29,380 bases of DNA from a bacterium. Its GTDB lineage: Bacteria > UBP14 > UBA6098 > 4484-93. The translations under genes and the position numbers were made by a program. The first letter of the stretch is position 1, and each line of letters begins with the position of its first letter. The notes under the pieces were generated by a model. That model was not told where the DNA came from. It saw nothing but the letters and a program-made list of their open reading frames with translations, and did not search any database. Shown in pieces: positions 13,672 through 21,781 of the stretch. The DNA lies in contig JAGGUN010000051.1 in the NCBI GenBank assembly GCA_021158465.1, forward strand, positions 1 to 29,380, read 5' to 3'.

Positions 13672-14197
13672 CTGACAGTTCCATTCTGTGGAAGTCCGCT
13701 TTTTTTATAGCGAATATCAATTCGGCAACCTCTCTGACAGCTCCTCTACCTGCAGGAGAGCGAGTTACATAGTGTGCCACCTCTTTTACCTGAAGCACGG
13801 CGTCCCTTGGAGCAACGGCAAATCCAACCCTCTGCATCACAGGAATATCGATTATGTCGTCTCCTATGAATGCGACCTCATTATCGGTTAAGCCGTGCTT
13901 TTCGAGTATCTTCTCGTATGCCACTATCTTATCCGAATAACCTGTGTAGATCTCGGATGCTCCGAGCTCCTTCCCTCTCTTCTTGATAATTTCTCCGTCC
14001 TTGCCAGTGATGATGGCAAGTTGAAGCATTCTCGAGGTTGTGAGAAGGTACAGTCCGAGCCCATCCTTAACACAAAAATTCTTTAGTTCGAGCTCGCCTG
14101 TGCCGTAGATTATCTTCCCATCAGAGAGCACACCATCGATATCGACTATCAGCATTCTTAGGGGAAGAACCATTGGCGCTATATTGTATTCTTCCAT
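13655..14197 (-). CDS. kdsC: 3-deoxy-D-manno-octulosonate 8-phosphate phosphatase (KdsC-like HAD)
   Basis: 180 residues, the typical length of the cap-less HAD IIIA phosphatase KdsC, which makes KDO for the lipopolysaccharide core in the cytoplasm. Motif I is VDIDGVLSDG with the nucleophile Asp19 and acid/base Asp21. Next come KDGLGL, motif II ITGKD, and motif IV IGDDIIDIPVMQRVGFAVAP, then RSPAGRGAVREV near the C-terminus, the tail that reaches into the neighbouring subunit's active site in this family. The start at 14197 has AAGG upstream; an ATG at residue 9 is an alternative. It begins 3 bases after the DUF3857 gene stop. Its presence supports an LPS-bearing outer membrane. kdsA, kdsB and kdsD are not in the window. 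Confidence 0.92.
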   Translation of the reverse strand: MEEYNIAPMVLPLRMLIVDIDGVLSDGKIIYGTGELELKNFCVKDGLGLYLLTTSRMLQLAIITGKDGEIIKKRGKELGASEIYTGYSDKIVAYEKILEKHGLTDNEVAFIGDDIIDIPVMQRVGFAVAPRDAVLQVKEVAHYVTRSPAGRGAVREVAELIFAIKKADFHRMELSDAQPG

Positions 14198-14200
14198 TTC

Positions 14201-16267
14201 TCAGTTGACCTTAAAAACGGGTCTGTTGTGCTTCGCATAGACCGAGACAGCGTTCAGGAACTCCCTGTACATTTGGTAGTCTTCGACTGGGACAAAGCGT
14301 GTTTTCAGGCGGAAGGAATCGACAAACATAATCTTGTTACCTTTCACCGTCCAGGAAGCGGAGAAATCTGCGTACTCGTTTGAGAGCTCGAGATCCTCTG
14401 GAAGCTGTTCGATCTTCCAACCATCTGGAATACTAATTGTAACCCTGTGTCCTTTCTTTCGTGGTGAGCTGTACTCTATATCGAACTTCCTCTCTGATGT
14501 TGCAGCCTCTGGGAAGTTATACGAATTCTCATAGAACGGTATCGGGAAGATGAGAAGCCCATTGGCGAGTGTTCCATAATCATCTGCAGTAAATGAAAAG
14601 ACCTGTCGGAGTGGCTTGTTCAGGTCGGTGACATTTTCTATTTCCCAGCTGGCGAGTTTTGCACCAGGAGCAGCATAGTTAACCCATCCCTGAAGGATGT
14701 ATTCCCTTTTCTTCTTGTCGACATATTCCCAGAAGCCCCTCCAGTCTGCCTCCTCGTCGCCGACGAGTGAGTCGGTTTCCACAACAAGAATTGAGCGATC
14801 GGGATGAACCGTTATATCCATTATAGTAACATCAGAGTTATCCTCGGGGAGTGGGATGCTCGTGAAGCCTATTTCTCGTTTCATCGGGTTAAGATAGCTA
14901 ACACCGACATCATCATCTCTGTAATACGGGAAGCGATGCGTTGTGGATGTTGCATCGAGAAAGATGTTCTCGCCATCCAACTGTATCTGGGTTATACAGT
15001 GGTTACCATCTATACTCGGTATCGATCGGTCAATCTCCTCATCGCTGTTCGTCATAACAATAATCGGCCAGGCAGGAACGCCAAGCACTCGGAGCATCGT
15101 TGCAAGCAGGATAGATTTATCCGTGCAATCGCCGTACTTATTCTCCAAGGTGAGTTGTGCAGGATGACCGGTCTGCCCTGATGAGATACTCCCTTTGATT
15201 GAAATGTATCTTATCTCTCGCTGGACAAAGTAGTATATTTGGGCAACCTTGTCCCAAAGTCTCGGGAATGTGTCCGTGAGTGAGTGAACGAGCGAATCTA
15301 TCTGTGGAGTAATGACGACTCGATTCTTCTGGAAGCCACCGAGCCAGTCGAAGATATATTCATAATCCTTGAATATCGATCCCTCCAGATGCATAACTAC
15401 ATCTCCGTAGTCGGGCATATTCTTCTCGGGTGTTATCGGCGGAATATCCGTTATCTCCCAGACATATAACCTCGATGTATCGGTTTCGGATATTTCCGGT
15501 GAGTCGAACTCTGGCGGGATGTTCTTGCTCTTATAGATTATCTCTTTCCCTTTCGGTATCTCGACGGTATAGCGTGAAAGATACACAGGTTCATATCCCT
15601 GGAAGTACCATCCGGGGAAGAACATATTCTTATCGTATGGGTTGAATGTTTCCCGCTCGAACATATACTCGACGATGCATCCCTCAGAAACCATCGGAAG
15701 GTTTGCCGTTATTATCTTGCCGTAGCTGAAGAAGGATTCTCCTCTCGCCTGCTCGGATATCTTTACATCCCTTGGGTCAAGGTAGAATATCTTTCCTTCA
15801 GGTGTGATTGTCCGGGCGAAGATAAAGTTTGCCCTGCTTCTCTCCGGCTCGATCCAGATAGAACGGGTTCCCCAAGAGAGTTTTGAACTTTTGATTATCT
15901 TGCCTGCGAAATGGTATATATAGCTTCTCGTCCCATCACTGCGAAGGATATACTTTCCGTCGTCTATAATCAGAATTCCGGCAGCATCCGGGTACCTATT
16001 CTGCATCGAGTCGGCAGCGGATGTAAGCATCGACACATCAGCCGCAAGCTCCTCCGCTTCCTCAGGGGGCTCTTCACCTGGTTTCACGAACGATATAGAC
16101 CGAACATTGTCCCGGCTGAGTCCAAGACTATCTGGTAGGAAACAACCATCACGATAAAGGATCTGAGGGAATTGCTTTATTGTGCCATCGCGGAACTGGA
16201 CAAAATCCCCAAAGACAACGCCCGGAGACAAAACGAGGAAAAAGAATGGAATTATCCTCTTTACCAC
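14201..16267 (-). CDS. Secreted DUF3857 / transglutaminase-like domain protein
   Basis: 688 residues starting with GTG, five bases after AGGGG. A signal peptide (about 1-20) sends it to the periplasm. Residues about 85-260 fit DUF3857 and residues about 330-445 a transglutaminase-like fold. The expected triad is visible: Cys381 in NKYGDCTDKS, His423 in DGNHCITQ and Asp438 in FLDATS. The C-terminal part is a beta-rich region typical of this architecture, widespread in Bacteroidota and relatives. The family is presumed to act on peptides or proteins (as protease or amidase); no substrate is known. It leads the run of nine genes down to cca, behind a clear promoter at 16299-16327. Confidence 0.9.
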   Translation of the reverse strand: MVKRIIPFFFLVLSPGVVFGDFVQFRDGTIKQFPQILYRDGCFLPDSLGLSRDNVRSISFVKPGEEPPEEAEELAADVSMLTSAADSMQNRYPDAAGILIIDDGKYILRSDGTRSYIYHFAGKIIKSSKLSWGTRSIWIEPERSRANFIFARTITPEGKIFYLDPRDVKISEQARGESFFSYGKIITANLPMVSEGCIVEYMFERETFNPYDKNMFFPGWYFQGYEPVYLSRYTVEIPKGKEIIYKSKNIPPEFDSPEISETDTSRLYVWEITDIPPITPEKNMPDYGDVVMHLEGSIFKDYEYIFDWLGGFQKNRVVITPQIDSLVHSLTDTFPRLWDKVAQIYYFVQREIRYISIKGSISSGQTGHPAQLTLENKYGDCTDKSILLATMLRVLGVPAWPIIVMTNSDEEIDRSIPSIDGNHCITQIQLDGENIFLDATSTTHRFPYYRDDDVGVSYLNPMKREIGFTSIPLPEDNSDVTIMDITVHPDRSILVVETDSLVGDEEADWRGFWEYVDKKKREYILQGWVNYAAPGAKLASWEIENVTDLNKPLRQVFSFTADDYGTLANGLLIFPIPFYENSYNFPEAATSERKFDIEYSSPRKKGHRVTISIPDGWKIEQLPEDLELSNEYADFSASWTVKGNKIMFVDSFRLKTRFVPVEDYQMYREFLNAVSVYAKHNRPVFKVN

Positions 16268-16298
16268 TCCTACCCCTATCTATCAAAGCTAACTAAAA

Positions 16299-16327
16299 AA
16301 TATATACTATCCATAGAGGTAGGTCAA
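16299..16327 (-). promoter_or_regulatory. Sigma70-type promoter of the DUF3857-cca operon
   Basis: On the minus strand, TTGACC (16322-16327) and TATATT (16299-16304) are spaced by exactly 17 bases. The start site should be near 16292, about 25 bases before the GTG. The -35 box shares its first four bases with one arm of the inverted repeat at 16324-16345. Confidence 0.65.
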
Positions 16328-16345
16328 GGAAATTATTTTCCTTGA
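16324..16345. repeat. Perfect 9-bp inverted repeat overlapping the -35 box
   Basis: TCAAGGAAA (16324-16332), a 4-base loop, then TTTCCTTGA (16337-16345), a perfect match. It lies just after the stop codon of the gene ending at 16356 and overlaps the -35 of the next promoter. No run of T follows on the minus strand, so it is not a standard rho-independent terminator. It could be a weak terminator, an mRNA 3'-end stabiliser or an operator for the downstream operon. Confidence 0.6.
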
Positions 16346-16355
16346 GCGAGGTAGC

Positions 16356-17201
16356 CTATCTTAAAAGAACAAGTTTCTGAGTTTTGCTAAGCCTTCCAGC
16401 CTGAATCCTCACAAAATATACACCCGATGGTAGCGAGGGGTTCCATATAACCGTATGCCTACCCTCTACTCCGTTAAGAGGTAATTTTACAATCTTTTTT
16501 CCGCAGATATCAAAGATTTCCAGGTGAGGCTGCTCGCTCAGGTCCGGAGGTAGGGTGTATAATATCTTAACTGATGAATTGAACGGATTAGGGAAAGCAG
16601 AAAGCTCAAATTGTCTTGGATGTTGCTTCTCTTCTATTTTTATGCTCCCGCTACTGACTATCGCTCTTATCATGATGTCGCCCTGTGTGCCTATCTCATA
16701 CTCCGGGTCCCAGAGCAGAATCCAATACCAGCTTCCGAGTATCTCACAATGATAGATAGCCCGATTGGAGTGCGGTGGGGAACTATCGAACCCGTTGCCA
16801 TAAGAGGAAAGGGTATCCGAATTTGTCTGTGTCCAGCCGATGAAAAACTCTCCATCGTTGAAAACAACAGGCGTTGGAAGTTCCACGATAAGCCATTCTC
16901 CTGCTGCCGCTGGATAAGCGACGCCGCTTGATAGGACCGTTCCAGGGTCTATACCACCTGTAAGAGGGTCAACGCCATCGTCATCCCAGACCTTCCAGTG
17001 GAGCGGATATGTATTCATCGGGTAGAACTTCACAGCAAAGAGTGTGCAGGGATAAGCTGTCGGAGTGAACCATTCTGCGGCTTCCCAGTTTGTCATACCC
17101 GGCCAGAAGGTATCCTCGGCGCTACCGTCATCGTAGAATATCTCCTCCCCCATCAGTGGAGCAGAAAATAGCAGAATTGCAAATATCAAAAACACCCGCA
17201 T
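16356..17201 (-). CDS. Secreted protein with C-terminal sorting module
   Basis: 281 residues from the ATG at 17199-17201, with GGGGAG 8 bases upstream and a signal peptide (MRVFLIFAILLFSAPLMG). A competing in-frame TTG at 17223-17225 sits 7 bases after a perfect AGGAGG and would add 8 charged residues to the signal peptide; either or both may be used. The body (about 20-190) is a single beta-sandwich-like domain starting FYDDGSAEDTFWPGM. Similar domains occur in secreted proteins of uncultured FCB-type bacteria, but I cannot name a function. The last 85 or so residues form the sorting module, from AFPNPFNSSVKILYTLP to QKLVLLR with SGVYFVRI between. It should be exported and attached or released by whatever system recognises this C-terminus. 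Confidence 0.85.
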   Translation of the reverse strand: MRVFLIFAILLFSAPLMGEEIFYDDGSAEDTFWPGMTNWEAAEWFTPTAYPCTLFAVKFYPMNTYPLHWKVWDDDGVDPLTGGIDPGTVLSSGVAYPAAAGEWLIVELPTPVVFNDGEFFIGWTQTNSDTLSSYGNGFDSSPPHSNRAIYHCEILGSWYWILLWDPEYEIGTQGDIMIRAIVSSGSIKIEEKQHPRQFELSAFPNPFNSSVKILYTLPPDLSEQPHLEIFDICGKKIVKLPLNGVEGRHTVIWNPSLPSGVYFVRIQAGRLSKTQKLVLLR

Positions 17202-17252
17202 CTCATCTTCTCCCCTTTTCGACAACTTGTGTCCTCCTGAAATTCTTAACAT

Positions 17253-17283
17253 AAAATACGCACCAGACACACCAAAAAGTCAA
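17253..17283 (-). promoter_or_regulatory. Possible promoter for the secreted protein gene at 17201
   Basis: TTGACT at 17278-17283 and TATTTT at 17253-17258 on the minus strand, with a 19-base spacer that is longer than ideal. TATGTT at 17248-17253 is an alternative -10 with a poorer -35. The sequence between the HRDC gene stop and this gene otherwise holds only the two Shine-Dalgarno sites. Confidence 0.3.
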
Positions 17284-17299
17284 GGCTTTTTATAATGTT

Positions 17300-17761
17300 T
17301 TAGAGCGAATTGAACACTTGCCGTTGATTTCCCTCTGCTGAAGAAAATGACCTTATCAGCTTGATTATATCGTCCCCATACTTTTCCGCTCGCCTTATTC
17401 GGAGCAAACCTTCTTTGGTGCTGACACGCATTTTCACCATCTGCTTCAACCAAAGATTGTGAGCTATCGTGTACGCTGGGATATTTTCTCTCGTGGCCCG
17501 GTCGTTTCTCCATACCCTAAGAGCCTCATACAGACTGTTTTCGAGGGATGTGAGAGTGATATCTTCTTCTTGAACGGAGGGGTGTTTTGTCTTGGTGGAT
17601 TTATCCTCATAAAAGATAAGGAGAGACCAAAATTGCTGTTTTTTCTCATTAATCACCGCGGAATATATTCGAGAAACTTTCTCGAGGAAATTATTCAAAT
17701 CGGATTCATCACTTCTGACACCCTCCCCCTTCAGACGGAGGTTGAAAACTTTGCACTTCAT
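17300..17761 (-). CDS. HRDC-domain protein of the type found beside reverse transcriptases
   Basis: 153 residues from the ATG at 17759-17761, which begins the conserved MKCKVFNLRL; a longer start at 17803 adds only unrelated residues. The N-terminal 50 residues (NNFLEKVSRIYSA, FWSLLIFYED) match, from memory, the small domain preceding HRDC in proteins encoded next to diversity-generating and other reverse transcriptases. A linker follows, then a HRDC domain (about 75-145: LYEALRVWRNDRA, ENIPAYTIAHN, AEKYGDDIIKLI). HRDC domains bind nucleic acid in RecQ helicases and RNase D. The glycine-rich loop expected before the EKYG segment (GVG-type) is missing: the sequence runs from LLRI directly to RRAEKYG. 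No reverse transcriptase or variable/template repeat was seen nearby, so this is either an orphan accessory gene or a family member with another role. Confidence 0.75.
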   Translation of the reverse strand: MKCKVFNLRLKGEGVRSDESDLNNFLEKVSRIYSAVINEKKQQFWSLLIFYEDKSTKTKHPSVQEEDITLTSLENSLYEALRVWRNDRATRENIPAYTIAHNLWLKQMVKMRVSTKEGLLRIRRAEKYGDDIIKLIRSFSSAEGNQRQVFNSL

Positions 17762-17817
17762 ATCACTATTTTTCCATTTGCTCGCGCAAAAGGCACCCGC
17801 CAACCTTTAGAAGCAGC

Positions 17818-20800
17818 CTATCTTATCAAAAGCACAGTGCCGTTGCAGACGACCTCATCATCCATACTTATCGTATAGAGATAAACCCCTCTCGGGAGTG
17901 GGTTACCAGAGGCATCGGTCCCATCCCAGAACCGCTCACCGACCGGCAGGTCACGGATATGCCTGTTTTCGATTGTATATATCGAGACCTGCCCACGACC
18001 CAGATACTGCCTCGGATAGGTGAATTCAACCACATCGTTGTAGCCATCACCGTTCGGCGTAAACGGGTTCGGGAGTGCATTACAGAAAGAGAGCGGCGGC
18101 ACAAACGGTATAAAGAACCAGCAATAGGGTTCCTCTATGTCGTTCGGCTCACCATAGTCGGGCTCGCTGTCGGTTATGTGGTTTAGGCAGACCCAGACAG
18201 TATCTCCGTTCTCATATGTTACCTCCGGGCTTGCCATCTCGGGAACGAATGTCAATATATGAGTCGACTGGTCCCAGAGAATACCCGGAGATGTGTATAT
18301 GTAGTCGGTGCCATAAATGTTTATAACAAGCGAGCTTATGTCCACATCACGGAGGGCATCCTGAATCCTCAGCATCACATCCTGCTGATGGTCAGAGACG
18401 GTGTCGCCGTTCTCGGGGAGATTGTCAGACCCGAACGGTCCCTCAAGGTCAACCCAGAAGCTCCAGTAGAGTGAATCCTCCATCGGGTTGCCGATAGAGT
18501 CTTCCGCTGCAATGAGCGAGACATAAACCTCTTCACCTGTTGTCCAATATTCTCCTGGCTGCGGATAGTAGGTCAGGAGAGAGTCTGCAAAGTCATACAC
18601 AAGGCGTGTCCCGTCCACAGAGTATACCGTCCCACGGACACGCAGACGGATTGTTGTATCATCAACACCGTTCTCATCGTCATAAAGCCTTATCACTATC
18701 GACTCATCCTCGTTTGTCGTCCAGGTTCCGGGCAAAGGTTTAACTATCTCAGCGGTAGGTCCAATGATATTTCCGAAGTCAATCGTTGCATCAGCACAGG
18801 ACTGCGTTCTATCGGCAGGGTCGCCGTTATCGGTATCGTTGTCGTATGCGCAGACACGATAGACAAAGTTTGCATCCTGTGGTTGTCCGGGGAGGAGATC
18901 GTCCGTGCGAAAGACCGTTGAATCTGATGGGTCGGGCGACATTTGAGCAATACTGTATGAACCATCGTCTACGCTTCCATCCGAGTCGTAGACAAGATAC
19001 ACACCGTATCCCGTTGTGTCGGTATTATCGTCGAAGATGCCCGATGTATCGTTGATATGACAGGTAATCCTGAACGGAACTGTCGCTGGCACATTGGAGG
19101 GTGAGAAATCTGATATGAGAGGACCTGTTGTGTCGTCGTCGGGGATGACAAAGCAGAAGCGGTAAGGAGCATCCTCAAGCGGGTTCGGGTCACCATAATC
19201 CGGCGAATCACCTGCCCGAACAACATTCACGCAGACCGTGTCTCTGTCACCAAAGGCTGCACCATATTCTGCCGGGTCAAAGCTGAAACGGGTTCCGTCC
19301 CAGTCGACTCCGTCGCTTAAAATGGATAGTTCGATGAAATCCGCCATCCAGGTATCCTCGATGAAGACGACAATCGATGTAGAGTCGACACCGGAGAGGT
19401 TGTCGGTTATGTCAAATGCAATCTCCGGATAGTATTGCGGGTCAACAGTTGGCGGCTGTGGTGTCAGATATTCACCGTTTGCTGGCTCCTCACCGGAGAC
19501 ATGAGGTCCTTCGAGGTCAACCCAGAAGTGCCAGGCAACAGGACCATGTATGGCAGGGTTACCTTGATTGTCATACATCCTTGTCAAGCCGCACTCGACA
19601 TACTGCTCATTGACAAACGGAATGGAGGGAGTGAACATCAATGTTTCTCCTCCGCCAGCCAGCTCGAGCTGTGGCATAACAGTGTTGTATTCCACTCCTT
19701 CAACCACAAAGCGGACGCTCGATTCATCTATATCCCTCTCGAAATCACCGAGGTCCATAATTATCTGCTGATATCTGCGGGATGTAATCTTCTCCGGCAG
19801 CGGGACAACAATATGCGCTTCTGGACTGCAGGGCGCAGCATAAGGCATCTCATCCTCGTCAGAGAGCGTGAGATACCTTACCTCTATCTCCACATCACGG
19901 TCGGTGCAATCAGCGATAGGATGATGCGTGGTATAGGAGACATAATATCCTCCCCTGATAGACTCGACGAGCGATGCGAGTATCTCACTGAACGGTGTCC
20001 CGAGAAGATACCAGCTTCCACCCGAGCAGTCGGAAACACTGCCAGGACCGTGAAACTCAGGCAGATCGGGTGTAACCGTGAAGCATAGCGTGTTGGTTGC
20101 AACCAAAAGGTCACAGACAGATTCCACCGTCTCATCGGAGAACGATGTTCCATCTCCTGCTGTATGCGGGCGGTAGTCCGTTATCATTATTATTACACGC
20201 TGTGCACCCATACGCCAGTGCAGAGAGTCAATTGCATCGGCAATCCCGTCGAGCGACACCTCGGGTCCATCACCACCACCAACCATCGGAACATGTTCGA
20301 GCCAATCCTCATACTCACTGACATCGGAGGTAAGGTCTGTTCCAAACGGGAAATATACGGTATCACCGAATGTGACAAGTCCCAGCCTGAAGTTTATCGC
20401 AACATGGGCAAGACTATCAGCAAAATCTGCTATCTGGTCGAGGATGTCGTGAATCCTGCCACTCATACTACCCGTTACATCGAGAACAAAGACAATATCG
20501 GCGTTGCCTCCTCCACCGAGCGACTGAACGATTATCGGATACTCGAACAGACCATCCTCGTGAACGGTGAAATTGCTTTCATCGAGATACATTATCGTGC
20601 GCCCTTCATCATCGAAGACATAGCAGAGGGCAGTTATCACAGGGAAGTTCGCCGGGTTTATCTGATGAATAACGATGTTTATGTCCTCTGGGGGCGGAAC
20701 ATAAATCCTGAAGAACCAACAGATAGAATCTTCTATTGCATTCGGCTCGCAGAAATCAGGGTCATCCTGTGCATAAATCACACACACGGAAACGGTGTCA

Positions 20801-21690
20801 CCATCAGAGAAGAGAACACCCGCACGCAGAGCCTCCCAGTAAAGTGTATCTCCTCTCCAGCGGATAGAAGCATCACTGCTCGGATAATGAACACCGTTCA
20901 CGCTTATAACGACAGAGGATGTATCGACCCCGGAGAGCTCATCCTCCAGAGCAAATGAAATGATAGGTGCGAGGTCGTCCGTTGTTCCACCAGCAGGCGG
21001 AGTATGCCCGGTCACATAGGGCGGAGAGAGGTCAACGATAAACTGACAAGTCAAAGGAGAGGATATCCCATTGTGAAGAAGATCCTCGCAAACAGTGAGT
21101 GACCAGACGACCATATCGCCATCCGACCAGGGTGAAGATGGGCGGAAGATTATCAGCGTGTCAGAGCCTTCAAATTCGACCGAAAGCTCAGGGTCATCTA
21201 TGTGGTAGGGAGTTCCGTCCACCACAAGCTCGAGCGTCGTCGTGTCCAGGCCATGCTCATCCGATAAGGAGATATATATCCCACTGTCGGGGCAAGAAAC
21301 AGTCGGTGTGTCAACACAGGTAGGGAAAAGAACGGTTATATCAGGTGGATACATATCATCCTCAAGCACCTCAAGACCATCGAAGAGCGTATCCGCGAGA
21401 CCATCAAAGTTCGTCAGTATAACATCGTGGAATCCAAGCGGCGCATCAAAGGCAACATCTACATCGACGGATACGAAATTCACATTTATATAAGTTACAC
21501 TGGTGATTGTGATACCAGCTCCCATATCAACGGTTGGACCCGGCTGAAAGTAGTTGCCTGATATGACAATACTTTCTGTCGCTGTTTGATGAACTATACT
21601 CGGAGAGATATCGTATATCACAGGAGCTTGTGCCAGCAGCCAAGCAGGCAAGAAAACAACAAATAGGAAACTTAATACCCATTTCTTCAT
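17818..21690 (-). CDS. Large secreted vWA protein with Ig-like doublet repeats and C-terminal sorting module
   Basis: 1290 residues. The ATG has AGGAGC upstream and a clear signal peptide (about 1-20, cleavage after LLA). An IPT/TIG domain (about 22-110) comes first. Ig-like modules then occur as pairs: A-B (about 115-334), C-D (622-857) and F-G (979-1200), with a different module E (858-978). A von Willebrand A domain (about 395-592) sits between B and C; its metal-site motif is DVTGSMS (Asp404, Ser408), followed by VTFGDTVYFP and IIMITDYRP. The C-terminal 90 residues resemble the gliding-motility/FlgD-like module (PNPFTPNGDGYND ... VLLIR). It is probably a surface adhesin or structural protein that binds ligand through the vWA metal site. 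Cysteines are unusually frequent, suggesting disulfide stabilisation. It has its own promoter. Confidence 0.9.
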   Translation of the reverse strand: MKKWVLSFLFVVFLPAWLLAQAPVIYDISPSIVHQTATESIVISGNYFQPGPTVDMGAGITITSVTYINVNFVSVDVDVAFDAPLGFHDVILTNFDGLADTLFDGLEVLEDDMYPPDITVLFPTCVDTPTVSCPDSGIYISLSDEHGLDTTTLELVVDGTPYHIDDPELSVEFEGSDTLIIFRPSSPWSDGDMVVWSLTVCEDLLHNGISSPLTCQFIVDLSPPYVTGHTPPAGGTTDDLAPIISFALEDELSGVDTSSVVISVNGVHYPSSDASIRWRGDTLYWEALRAGVLFSDGDTVSVCVIYAQDDPDFCEPNAIEDSICWFFRIYVPPPEDINIVIHQINPANFPVITALCYVFDDEGRTIMYLDESNFTVHEDGLFEYPIIVQSLGGGGNADIVFVLDVTGSMSGRIHDILDQIADFADSLAHVAINFRLGLVTFGDTVYFPFGTDLTSDVSEYEDWLEHVPMVGGGDGPEVSLDGIADAIDSLHWRMGAQRVIIMITDYRPHTAGDGTSFSDETVESVCDLLVATNTLCFTVTPDLPEFHGPGSVSDCSGGSWYLLGTPFSEILASLVESIRGGYYVSYTTHHPIADCTDRDVEIEVRYLTLSDEDEMPYAAPCSPEAHIVVPLPEKITSRRYQQIIMDLGDFERDIDESSVRFVVEGVEYNTVMPQLELAGGGETLMFTPSIPFVNEQYVECGLTRMYDNQGNPAIHGPVAWHFWVDLEGPHVSGEEPANGEYLTPQPPTVDPQYYPEIAFDITDNLSGVDSTSIVVFIEDTWMADFIELSILSDGVDWDGTRFSFDPAEYGAAFGDRDTVCVNVVRAGDSPDYGDPNPLEDAPYRFCFVIPDDDTTGPLISDFSPSNVPATVPFRITCHINDTSGIFDDNTDTTGYGVYLVYDSDGSVDDGSYSIAQMSPDPSDSTVFRTDDLLPGQPQDANFVYRVCAYDNDTDNGDPADRTQSCADATIDFGNIIGPTAEIVKPLPGTWTTNEDESIVIRLYDDENGVDDTTIRLRVRGTVYSVDGTRLVYDFADSLLTYYPQPGEYWTTGEEVYVSLIAAEDSIGNPMEDSLYWSFWVDLEGPFGSDNLPENGDTVSDHQQDVMLRIQDALRDVDISSLVINIYGTDYIYTSPGILWDQSTHILTFVPEMASPEVTYENGDTVWVCLNHITDSEPDYGEPNDIEEPYCWFFIPFVPPLSFCNALPNPFTPNGDGYNDVVEFTYPRQYLGRGQVSIYTIENRHIRDLPVGERFWDGTDASGNPLPRGVYLYTISMDDEVVCNGTVLLIR
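18091..21348 (-). repeat. Three copies of a two-module Ig-like repeat within the vWA protein
   Basis: At protein level, modules A, C and F share a pattern ending in a WxFWVDLEGP-like boundary (A: CQFIVDLSPP; C: WHFWVDLEGP; F: WSFWVDLEGP). Modules B, D and G share SGVDxSSIV-like cores and a PDYGxPNxIExxxCWFF-like end. The approximate spans are A-B 20689-21348, C-D 19120-19827 and F-G 18091-18756. Divergence is high, so the duplications are old. Confidence 0.7.
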
Positions 21691-21740
21691 TTTCGCTCCT
21701 TTTGCTTTTATATTTTATAATTAATATAGATTTCATTATC

Positions 21741-21768
21741 ATTTTATCTTTTTTCAGCGAAAAGTCAA
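21741..21768 (-). promoter_or_regulatory. Sigma70-type promoter of the vWA protein gene
   Basis: On the minus strand, TTGACT (21763-21768) and TAAAAT (21741-21746) are separated by 16 bases, in an A+T-rich intergenic stretch of 91 bases. Transcription from about 21734 would give a leader of roughly 43 bases. Confidence 0.55.
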
Positions 21769-21781
21769 ACAAAAACTTTGT

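Noticed and set aside
13672-14000. TPP riboswitch controlling thiE
   Set aside because: thiE is embedded in the operon, its start overlapping kdsC; there is no untranslated leader that could hold a riboswitch.
17771-17800. AAAGG ... CCTTTT hairpin after the vWA gene
   Set aside because: Only 5 pairs with a 10-base loop and a short T-run; not strong enough to list as a terminator.
19435-20958. Long plus-strand frames (up to 264 codons) opposite the vWA protein gene
   Set aside because: They are mirror frames of a clearly coding minus strand with signal peptide and known domains; their translations look like no protein family.
16356-21690. Diversity-generating retroelement (variable/template repeat) around the HRDC gene
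   Set aside because: I found no reverse transcriptase frame, no Avd-like protein and no near-identical adenine-biased repeat pair by eye in the window.
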